A stretch of 31,177 bases of DNA from a virus: the IMG/VR virus record IMGVR_UViG_3300008267_000987, positions 1 to 31,177 of that record; one strand, 5' to 3'. Position 1 is the first letter of the stretch. Each line of letters opens with the position of its first letter. The notes below the pieces were generated by a model. It was not told the origin of the DNA. It saw only the letters and a program-made list of their open reading frames with translations, and made no database searches. The position numbers and the translations under genes are program-made. Below, piece after piece: positions 1-5,319 of this stretch.

Positions 1-109
1 TGCTGATGTTTAGTTCCACAAGCATTGCAGCCGTACTGATTTACGGAGAAGATACCGGAGGTATTGTGGTTGCGCTAATTGATGGTGCGCTAATTGATGG
101 TGCGTTCAT
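1..109 (-). CDS. Possible 5' end of a leftward gene, frame broken, cut by window edge
   Basis: An ATG at 109-107 follows a good ribosome binding site (AAGGAAAA), the palindrome at 124-138 and the promoter at 188-217, so a leftward gene is expected here. The frame from this ATG starts MNAPSISAPSIS and stops after 22 codons at 41-43. A -1 shift shortly before that stop gives an open frame to the window edge that reads VNQYGCNACGTKHQ, with a CxxC pair typical of small zinc-binding proteins. Either the true product is a 22-aa peptide, or one base is missing near 44-60. The product cannot be named. Confidence 0.3.
71..104. repeat. 15-bp tandem duplication
   Basis: The unit TGCGCTAATTGATGG occurs twice head to tail (71-85 and 86-100), followed by four bases of a third copy. 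It encodes the repeated APSIS at the N-terminus of the leftward reading frame. The unit is a multiple of three, so copy-number change would keep frame. Confidence 0.85.
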
Positions 110-123
110 TACGTTTTCCTTTT

Positions 124-138
124 CCTTACACTGTAAGG
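124..138. promoter_or_regulatory. Palindromic operator-like site 1
   Basis: CCTTACACTGTAAGG is a perfect 7+1+7 palindrome. It lies 14 bp upstream of the leftward ATG at 109 and downstream of the promoter at 188-217, next to the Shine-Dalgarno. It is one of four near-identical sites in the first 2.8 kb. It could be a repressor or activator site, or an mRNA hairpin that controls ribosome access. Confidence 0.6.
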
Positions 139-187
139 TTCTGATTGATTGTTGTTAAGTGATACTCGGTCTATCTACTACAACTAC

Positions 188-217
188 ATTATAACACTAT
201 ATGACACACTATGTCAA
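188..217 (-). promoter_or_regulatory. Leftward sigma70-type promoter P1
   Basis: On the minus strand TTGACA (217-212) and TATAAT (193-188) are both perfect consensus, separated by 18 bp. It reads toward the ATG at 109. The TGA stop of the 100-aa gene (216-214) lies inside the -35 box, so the promoter overlaps the end of the upstream gene. Confidence 0.75.
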
Positions 218-516
218 GTTATTACACAACTACTCACTTCTTCAAAGGGTTCAACTTCGCCTTGCTCTGCATCCTTTACGTCCATGCATCCTGCATCAAA
301 ACCTTTCTGGTACTCCTTGCACGTGTCATAGGCATGGATGTTGATCTGATTGTTCACTGCGTCCTGATAACCCATGGTGTAGTCGGCAGGTGTGTGGGTG
401 TGGTACTTCTTCCCATTGCTAGTTGATACGATCCATAAAGGTTCATAGTGATTGCCACTCTCGTTGCCTTGAGGGAAGTACAGATCATTACCTCGCACAA
501 CTTTTACTATATTCAT
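214..516 (-). CDS. Unknown 100-aa protein, third gene of leftward cluster
   Basis: The start at 516 has a strong ribosome binding site (AAGGAG, 7 bp upstream) and overlaps the previous stop as ATGA, which indicates translational coupling. The protein is polar, rich in Tyr, His, Gly and Asp, and has three Cys. The segment around residues 43-88 (ADYTMGYQDAVNNQI, then EYQKGFDAGCMDV) carries two GY/GF-x-D/A motifs like those in small phage proteins that have a tandem GYxDG-type repeat. No membrane segment or known enzyme motif is visible. The sequence supports a real early-type phage gene; the function is unknown. Confidence 0.65.
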   Translation of the reverse strand: MNIVKVVRGNDLYFPQGNESGNHYEPLWIVSTSNGKKYHTHTPADYTMGYQDAVNNQINIHAYDTCKEYQKGFDAGCMDVKDAEQGEVEPFEEVSSCVIT

Positions 517-734
517 CTCGCACTCCTTATGTACTTAGGGTTAAGGTCTTTTAAGTCATCCATGTCGGTTACTACTACGTAGTTACTCTTGTGGGACGGC
601 ACGATTGTGTGCTTGCGTTGTTGTGCTTGCTGCTCACCGCATGGTAGGCACGTGCTGTATCCCAACTTGAAACGCTTGTGCGGCACGTAACCACCAAACC
701 AGGTGGTGCATAAATATCTGGTGTCCTCACTCAT
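513..734 (-). CDS. Unknown 73-aa protein, second gene of leftward cluster
   Basis: The ATG at 734 is preferred over an upstream in-frame TTG (746) because GGAGAG lies 6 bp before it, and it overlaps the stop of the upstream gene by 8 bp (ATGAGTGA). The product begins MSEDTRYLC and has a CxxC-like pair (STCLPCGEQQ) plus an earlier Cys, so it may bind a metal; that is inference. The C-terminus contains VVVTDMDDLKDLNP. No family is recognised. Overlaps on both sides place it in a three-gene leftward operon. Confidence 0.65.
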   Translation of the reverse strand: MSEDTRYLCTTWFGGYVPHKRFKLGYSTCLPCGEQQAQQRKHTIVPSHKSNYVVVTDMDDLKDLNPKYIRSAR

Positions 735-933
735 CAAACTCTCCAATCCCTGCTACCGCAGGGTAACGTTCGCCGGTGTTGATGTCGATGCAGTTACCAA
801 GGTCGATGTCCTTATGCTTGTCGGCGATGTACGCCATGGCACGCAGTAAATCAGCATCGCGGAAAAGACCTGAGTGATACTCACGCAGCACAATGCGAAT
901 TTCGTTGTGCATCTCTTGTTGTTGGGTAGTCAT
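727..933 (-). CDS. Unknown 68-aa protein, first gene of leftward cluster
   Basis: The start at 933 has a clear Shine-Dalgarno (AAGGAAA) about 7 bp upstream. The palindrome at 947-961 and the perfect promoter at 1010-1038 lie directly before it. The product is a predicted alpha-helical N-terminus (residues 1-38) followed by GNCIDINTGERYPAVAGIG. No catalytic motif is recognised. It leads the leftward three-gene cluster and is likely an early or regulatory small protein, judged by position only. Confidence 0.65.
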   Translation of the reverse strand: MTTQQQEMHNEIRIVLREYHSGLFRDADLLRAMAYIADKHKDIDLGNCIDINTGERYPAVAGIGEFDE

Positions 934-946
934 GCTTATTTCCTTT

Positions 947-961
947 CCTTACACTGTAAGG
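947..961. promoter_or_regulatory. Palindromic operator-like site 2
   Basis: CCTTACACTGTAAGG, identical to site 1. It lies 13 bp upstream of the ATG at 933, in the leader between promoter P2 and the Shine-Dalgarno. The matching position relative to site 1 suggests shared control of both leftward units. Confidence 0.65.
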
Positions 962-1009
962 TTTATTGTTAGGTGTCGGTCATGGCGTTTCTTCATTCAC
1001 CATACCTCT

Positions 1010-1038
1010 ATTATACCCCAAGTAGCATACTATGTCAA
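1010..1038 (-). promoter_or_regulatory. Leftward sigma70-type promoter P2 with palindromic -35
   Basis: The minus strand shows TTGACA (1038-1033), a 17-bp spacer and TATAAT (1015-1010), a full-consensus promoter for the cluster starting at 933. The -35 box is half of a palindrome, TGTCAAGTTTTGACA (1033-1047), which could be a second operator. Confidence 0.85.
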
Positions 1039-1200
1039 GTTTTGACAAATAGTGTCAGATCGTCCATGACGTATACTGTATACCCCTCACTTGGTTATGT
1101 ATTGTGTAATAGATGTAGTTTCCGAAGATGACGGGGTTCACAGAGTGAAAGTTCTTGTAAAGTTCTGTGTGTGGTGTGTGCAAGTTATTGATATGGAACG

Positions 1201-1503
1201 AATGTTCGAAAGTTACAATGTTCGCGCATAGTACCTGTCTGAAAGTGGTGTCCGCGTTTTTGGGGCAAAATTGGAACTTTCAAGGCACTTCAAAAAGGGG
1301 TAAAAAAAATTCCTGGGTTAAAAGTCAATCTTAAATAGAACATTAGAACATTCATAATATATTAATATAACTTACTAAAACACAAACTATGGTTTACTAA
1401 ATTGTATCAAGGATGTACGTAAAACTACGTAAAGTGGCGTAAAACTAATGTTCCTAACAAATGGAACATTTGAAGAACTTTAGAACATTTGAAGCAGAAC
1501 ATT
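1201..1503. repeat. GAACATT / CGTAAA repeat cluster, possible replication origin
   Basis: Eight exact copies of GAACATT or its complement occur: complement at 1201, 1217 and 1447; direct at 1338, 1346, 1464, 1483 and 1497. About 0.04 would be expected by chance in this length. Two form an 8-bp tandem (TAGAACAT at 1336 and 1344). Three CGTAAA copies start at 1418, 1428 and 1438, exactly one helical turn apart. An AT-rich tract lies between them. Iterons next to an unwinding region are typical of origins; a regulator array is the alternative. Confidence 0.5.
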
Positions 1504-1547
1504 CGTTTTTTCAACACACCATAACTCTGCATAGTTTAAATTTAGCC

Positions 1548-1699
1548 TGCGCTCGTCGCGACTCGTACAACTATCATTTTACCTCCCCGCTAGCCTTAGA
1601 GGCGTGTGGCTCTCCGCGGTGCTCCCTCGCAGCCTTAGAGGCGTGTGGCTCTCCAGCCTGCTCAAAAACTGCGCTCGTCGCGACTCGAAGAACTATCAT
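1548..1699. repeat. Nested direct-repeat island (A-B-B-A)
   Basis: Repeat A, 30 bp, occurs at 1548-1577 and 1670-1699 (28/30 identical) and contains the palindrome GTCGCGAC. Repeat B, 24 bp, occurs at 1592-1615 and 1631-1654 (identical) and contains the hairpin GCCT-TAG-AGGC. The island is much more GC-rich than its AT-rich flanks. It may be a REP-like element, a structured RNA or a recombination scar. Confidence 0.7.
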
Positions 1700-1820
1700 A
1701 GACCACAAAGAAAAAACTGACTGGTGAATCTAAGCGGCGTTGTGCATGGCATAGGTTGTTCGGTTTGGCATGGGCTTCGCCCATCGGTTTGGCAACGGGA
1801 TGGTTTTTATTGTGCCGATT

Positions 1821-1836
1821 CCTTACAGCTGTAAGG
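1821..1836. promoter_or_regulatory. Palindromic operator-like site 3
   Basis: CCTTACAGCTGTAAGG, a perfect 16-bp palindrome with one more central base than the other three sites. It lies about 22 bp beyond the leftward terminator and is not next to any gene start I can support. Confidence 0.45.
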
Positions 1837-1858
1837 ATTGGTAGGATTCAATAGACGC

Positions 1859-1891
1859 AAAAAAGCCCGCAAGGTTTTCACCAAGCGGGCT
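1859..1891 (-). terminator. Leftward rho-independent terminator
   Basis: The stem AGCCCGC/GCGGGCT (1864-1870 with 1885-1891) has an inner GGT/ACC pair. On the minus strand six T residues follow directly (1864-1859). It closes the leftward unit made of the 203-aa gene and the 31-aa peptide gene. Confidence 0.8.
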
Positions 1892-1910
1892 AAATAAAAC
1901 GTAGTGTAAG

Positions 1911-2006
1911 TTACTGGATTAGGATATCAATTGCCCAGTCTATAAAAAACAAAGCCATTGCGAAAAGCCAAACAAAACAAAAAACATCTGCGAATTTTCT
2001 TAACAT
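1911..2006 (-). CDS. 31-aa single-span membrane peptide
   Basis: This short frame reads MLRKFADVFCFVWLF and continues to residue 31. It has a basic N-terminus and a hydrophobic core of about 20 residues (8-27), the pattern of a single transmembrane helix. It sits between the leftward 203-aa gene and a leftward terminator, so it would be transcribed. The ribosome binding site is weak and a 9-bp hairpin (2014-2035) precedes the start, which lowers confidence. The function is unknown; small inner-membrane phage peptides can affect lysis or exclusion, but nothing here shows that. Confidence 0.45.
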   Translation of the reverse strand: MLRKFADVFCFVWLFAMALFFIDWAIDILIQ

Positions 2007-2013
2007 GGTTTAG

Positions 2014-2035
2014 TAGGACGGGTTTCCCCGTCCTA
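2014..2035. other. 9-bp stem-loop between leftward genes
   Basis: TAGGACGGG pairs perfectly with CCCGTCCTA around a 4-nt loop. It lies 8 bp beyond the stop of the 203-aa gene and 7 bp before the 31-aa start. It has no T-run on the leftward strand, so it is more likely an mRNA processing, stability or translation-control hairpin than a full terminator. Confidence 0.55.
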
Positions 2036-2042
2036 TCCTGTT

Positions 2043-2654
2043 TTAGTTTAAGGGAATCATGCCTTGAGCGGACATGATGCGTTTAATACATTCTGCGACA
2101 TCGTAGTTAGCGTTATCGACTTTCTGCAATTTGACAATCACCGCGGCAAGTGCTGCATGGATTTTTTGATTGTCAGTTTTGACTGATTCGACTTCACTTT
2201 CGGTTTCCTCTGACTTTGCAACAATCACCTCGCCGTTTTTGTCCAGTCCATCAATGGCAAACAAGTGGGTGCGGATGCGGTTCAGATACGTATCTTTTTT
2301 GGTACGTAGGTTTGTACGCTCCGCCTTAGTCACTACGTCAAGGGTTTTCGCATCCTTATGGTAAAGCGCATAATCGGACTTAGAAAACCCCGCGATAATA
2401 GCGTCAATGGTTTGGGCTCGCGCCGATTCAGAACCGCCGTTGTCAATGGTCATTAACATGTGACCAGTAAAGCCATCGGCGTGCAAACCCTCTGAAATAG
2501 TGCGGAGGTTCTTTGCTTGCTTAGCTTCGACAGTCATATCAGTACTAACGTAAGACATGATAGCGGAACGGGTTGTATTGCTCATCAAGACTTCAGAGGG
2601 AACTAAAGTAACTGAAGTGAGAGCGGATACTAGGGGGGAGGGTTGCTTTTTCAT
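2043..2654 (-). CDS. Unknown 203-aa leftward protein
   Basis: I chose the start at 2654 (MKKQPSP) because AAGGA lies about 10 bp upstream; the longer in-frame start at 2693 has no site. The protein is soluble, with a Ser/Thr-rich N-terminus (1-35), a middle region containing EGLHADGFTGHMLM and DNGGSESARAQTIDA, and a Glu-rich helical C-terminal half (about 140-190) likely to form a coiled coil. No known family is recognised. It has its own promoter (2710-2738) and faces away from the terminase genes, as regulators or early functions often do in phages. That role is inference. Confidence 0.65.
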   Translation of the reverse strand: MKKQPSPLVSALTSVTLVPSEVLMSNTTRSAIMSYVSTDMTVEAKQAKNLRTISEGLHADGFTGHMLMTIDNGGSESARAQTIDAIIAGFSKSDYALYHKDAKTLDVVTKAERTNLRTKKDTYLNRIRTHLFAIDGLDKNGEVIVAKSEETESEVESVKTDNQKIHAALAAVIVKLQKVDNANYDVAECIKRIMSAQGMIPLN

Positions 2655-2709
2655 AGCTGTAATCCTTATAAGAGTTTTGAAGTACTGAATCAATTGACTC
2701 AGTAACTAC

Positions 2710-2738
2710 ATTGTAAAGCATATATCGTATTCTGTCAA
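2710..2738 (-). promoter_or_regulatory. Leftward sigma70-type promoter P3
   Basis: The minus strand shows TTGACA (2738-2733), a 17-bp spacer and TACAAT (2715-2710). It serves the 203-aa gene, leaving a leader of about 50 bp. Palindrome site 4 lies 16 bp upstream of the -35, an activator-like position, unlike sites 1 and 2. Confidence 0.75.
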
Positions 2739-2754
2739 ATAGTGTAAAGATGTT

Positions 2755-2769
2755 CCTTACAGTGTAAGG
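2755..2769. promoter_or_regulatory. Palindromic operator-like site 4
   Basis: CCTTACAGTGTAAGG, the same palindrome as sites 1 and 2 with the opposite central base. It is located just upstream of promoter P3. It may also lie in the leader of the rightward late genes. Confidence 0.6.
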
Positions 2770-3175
2770 ATTTGTATTATGGTGTTGTCCAGGTGACGTT
2801 AGGCTTGGCGTTTTCTGGCATGGGGAAACTGTCATAGGCCAAACCCACCGTACCCCCACCCCCTCGATGTGACGTTGCTGTCATGTGCTGTATAGTATTA
2901 CTATTCCGCTCAAACATTTACCTATCCTAAGCGTTCCTTACTTATATATAAAGTTAAACTTAACTCGTATACGACGCCAACTAAAGTTTATTTTAAGTTT
3001 CATAATTGCCTCCTTTATATATTTAGCGCCGCTGTACTCCATCTCCAAAAATAAAAACACCCCCCGGTGCAAAATAAAAGGCCACCTAAAAAATTTTATA
3101 TATAAAAAATATTGCGTTCTAAACACTAAGAAGTTACACTCCGTGCAACGACCTCACGGTGCGCAGAAGGATCTT
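2770..3175. other. Intergenic region ahead of the terminase genes
   Basis: No gene is supported. The terminase small subunit frame stays open back to 2885, but that extension is AT-rich, translates to a Lys/Ile/Tyr-rich string unlike the downstream protein, and the site at 3165 fits the later start. A late promoter should lie here. The best candidate is weak, at 2869-2896. A 5-bp hairpin CCGTG/CACGG occurs at 3141-3159. Confidence 0.5.
2869..2896 (+). promoter_or_regulatory. Weak candidate rightward promoter for head genes
   Basis: GTGACG (2869-2874), a 16-bp spacer and TATAGT (2891-2896) match sigma70 at 4/6 and 5/6. No better rightward promoter is visible before the terminase genes. A phage-specific or activator-dependent promoter is equally possible. 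Confidence 0.25.
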
Positions 3176-3778
3176 ATGGCGATGGTGCTTACACCCGACA
3201 CGGGGGTGCCTCTATTACCGCAACAACCGATCACTGACTTGTACGAACGAGTCAAGGCCACTGCGCACACTGCAGATATTCTTGCTGGCCTCGGTATGAA
3301 GATCGACCCTCCTAGCAATTCAGATAATGATGTCGCTGCAACACTCGCTGCATCGTACGCCGCTGACCCCGAAAAGACTTCCCGTGCGGTATCCAACGCC
3401 CGCGCAGCGACCATGACTCCTGCTTCACTCATACAAACGCGAAGTATTCTTGATGAGTTCGGCACAGCCGTTGTGCGTCATAGTGTCGAGATCCGCCATC
3501 TGGTAACAAATAAGTTACTAATAGAATCAGAAAACCCAGACCCACGCGTGCGTATTCGTGCGTTGGAACTGCTGGGCAAGATCAGCGATGTGGGGCTCTT
3601 CACAGAACGTAGCGAGGTGCTGATTACACACCAGTCTACAGATGACCTGCGCAAAAAACTACGCGAGAAATTCAATCGCATACTAGATAACGACAAGCCT
3701 GATGTTGTTGATGCCGTCATGGTGGGTGGCGACGTAATCGACCTAGATAAAGAACTGGGTATCGTGCCAAATGAGTGA
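3176..3778 (+). CDS. Terminase small subunit (putative)
   Basis: The start at 3176 (MAMVLTP) has an AAGGA site 6 bp upstream; a second in-frame ATG follows two codons later. The 200-aa product is mainly alpha-helical, and residues 150-200 are charged (RKKLREKFNRIL). Small terminase subunits recognise packaging-start DNA and load the large subunit. The evidence is positional and structural: it directly precedes and overlaps the large subunit gene by 8 bp and has the right size. The sequence itself has no universal motif, so the call rests mostly on context. Confidence 0.7.
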   Translation: MAMVLTPDTGVPLLPQQPITDLYERVKATAHTADILAGLGMKIDPPSNSDNDVAATLAASYAADPEKTSRAVSNARAATMTPASLIQTRSILDEFGTAVVRHSVEIRHLVTNKLLIESENPDPRVRIRALELLGKISDVGLFTERSEVLITHQSTDDLRKKLREKFNRILDNDKPDVVDAVMVGGDVIDLDKELGIVPNE

Positions 3779-5309
3779 GGCAATAGATTTCAGTCTTGCT
3801 GAAATTGAGCTGATGCTACAGCGGTTGGATGAGTTTTCCCCCGAAGAACAACGTGAAATAGAACAACTTGCCGATGTGCTGGAGCAACGCAAGCTCGCAC
3901 AGTCTTGTAGAGATGACCTGATTGCCTTCTGCAAGCACATGGAACCCAACTATAAAGTTGGTAAACACCACCGCAGGCTTGCGGATCTGCTAATGAAGAT
4001 GGAACGTGGCGAAGAAGACCGTATTGGGGTGTCCGTGCCACCTCGTCATGGTAAGTCACAGCTCGTATCTATCTTCTTTCCTGCATGGTATCTGGGGCGT
4101 AACCCCGATAAGAAGGTGCTAATGGTCTCGCACACGGCAGATTTGGCGGTCGATTTCGGTCGCAAGGTGCGTAATATAGTAGATAGCCCTGCATACAAGG
4201 CTATATTTCCTACAGTTACACTTGCTGCGGACTCAAAAAGCGCTGGGCGCTGGAACACAAACATGGGTGGAGAGTATTTCGCCTGCGGTGTTGGTGCAGC
4301 GCTCGCCGGTCGTGGTGCGCACTTTCTGATTGTGGATGATCCGTTCTCCGAACAAGATGTTTTGAACGGAAATTACGAAGTTTTTGATCGTGTATACGAG
4401 TGGTTTACGTACGGTGCGCGTACGCGTCTGATGCCACAGGGTAAAGTAGCGATTGTGCACACCCGTTGGCACCCCAACGACCTGATCGGTAAGCTTGGTA
4501 AAGACATGGTGCGTATTCCGAACTCGGATCAGTACGAAATGTTCGAGTTTCCAGCCATATTTAACGAAAATACTGATCACGAGAAGGCTTTATGGCCTGA
4601 ATTTTATGATTTAGAGGCCCTGCACCGCACAAAAGCGTCCATGCCGCTGTTCCAGTGGAACGCGCAGTTCCAACAAAGCCCCTCTGCCGAGGAAGGTGCG
4701 CTGGTAAAGCGTGAATGGTGGAAGCGTTGGGAGGCCGACGAGCCTCCAAGCTGCGAATACATCATAATGACGCTCGACGCCGCAGCAGAAAAGAACACCC
4801 GTGCCGACTTCACTGCACTTTTAACGTGGGGAGTCTTTAGTGACGACCGCCTAACAGGTAGTGCGAGTCATATTATCTTGCTAAATGCAATAAATGTACG
4901 GGTTGAGTTCCCAGAGCTCAAGGAACTTGCGATACGCGAGTATAAAGAGTGGGCACCGGACTCGTTCATCGTGGAAAAGAAGTCTAGCGGCACGCCACTC
5001 TTCCAAGAACTGCGCAGAATGGGTATCCCGGTGCAAGAATTCACCCCACACAGGGGTACAGGCGATAAAATAGCGCGTATTAACGCAATATCAGATATAT
5101 TTAGATCCGGGATGGTGTGGTACCCCGACGGGCGCAAGTGGGCAGAAGAAGTTGTGGAGCAGGTCGCTGCGTTCCCCGCGTCTGAACACGATGACATGGT
5201 TGACTGCGTGTCCATGGCGCTTGCACGGTTCCGAAGTGGCGGGTTTATACGGCTAGATACTGATGCGGAGGATGAAATTATGCGTCCACGCGTGGCGGCT
5301 TACTATTAA
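3771..5309 (+). CDS. terL: Terminase large subunit
   Basis: This 512-aa protein is the packaging motor: an N-terminal ATPase drives DNA into the procapsid and a C-terminal RNase H-like nuclease cuts the concatemer. Visible motifs are a Walker A-type loop PPRHGKS (90-96), Walker B HFLIVDDP (184-191) and a coupling-type segment HTRWHPND (230-237). Nuclease acidic positions are LDAAAEKNTRADF (335-347), EKKSSG (402-407) and EHDDMVD (472-478). Length and motif order fit gp17-like large terminases. The start overlaps the upstream gene by 8 bp. It looks intact. Confidence 0.95.
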   Translation: MSEAIDFSLAEIELMLQRLDEFSPEEQREIEQLADVLEQRKLAQSCRDDLIAFCKHMEPNYKVGKHHRRLADLLMKMERGEEDRIGVSVPPRHGKSQLVSIFFPAWYLGRNPDKKVLMVSHTADLAVDFGRKVRNIVDSPAYKAIFPTVTLAADSKSAGRWNTNMGGEYFACGVGAALAGRGAHFLIVDDPFSEQDVLNGNYEVFDRVYEWFTYGARTRLMPQGKVAIVHTRWHPNDLIGKLGKDMVRIPNSDQYEMFEFPAIFNENTDHEKALWPEFYDLEALHRTKASMPLFQWNAQFQQSPSAEEGALVKREWWKRWEADEPPSCEYIIMTLDAAAEKNTRADFTALLTWGVFSDDRLTGSASHIILLNAINVRVEFPELKELAIREYKEWAPDSFIVEKKSSGTPLFQELRRMGIPVQEFTPHRGTGDKIARINAISDIFRSGMVWYPDGRKWAEEVVEQVAAFPASEHDDMVDCVSMALARFRSGGFIRLDTDAEDEIMRPRVAAYY

Positions 5310-5319
5310 AGGTTAAATT

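Larger units (their letters stand above)
1048..1910. other. Non-coding control region without a convincing gene
   Basis: No well-supported gene is seen here. The stretch holds a GTATAC-T-GTATAC palindrome (1071-1083), the GAACATT/CGTAAA repeat cluster, an AT-rich tract at about 1305-1400, the nested GC-rich repeats, a small hairpin ATGGGC-TTC-GCCCAT near 1768-1782, palindrome site 3 and a leftward terminator. An 88-codon frame at 1461-1727 is made largely of translated DNA repeats and has no ribosome binding site. Confidence 0.6.

Noticed and set aside
1548-1699. CRISPR array
   Set aside because: Only two copies of each unit, unequal spacing, nested order and no cas genes.
1461-1727. 88-codon open frame as a protein gene
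   Set aside because: It has no ribosome binding site and its middle is the translation of the A and B DNA repeats (repeated ALEACGSP).
1768-1782. ATGGGC-TTC-GCCCAT hairpin as a terminator
   Set aside because: There is no T-run on either side; the real leftward terminator is at 1859-1891.
2593-2859. 88-codon leftward frame over promoter P3
   Set aside because: It covers the promoter, operator and start of the 203-aa gene and has no coding character.
2885-3175. 97-codon N-terminal extension of the small terminase
   Set aside because: AT-rich DNA with atypical composition; the ATG at 3176 has a good ribosome binding site and the normal length.
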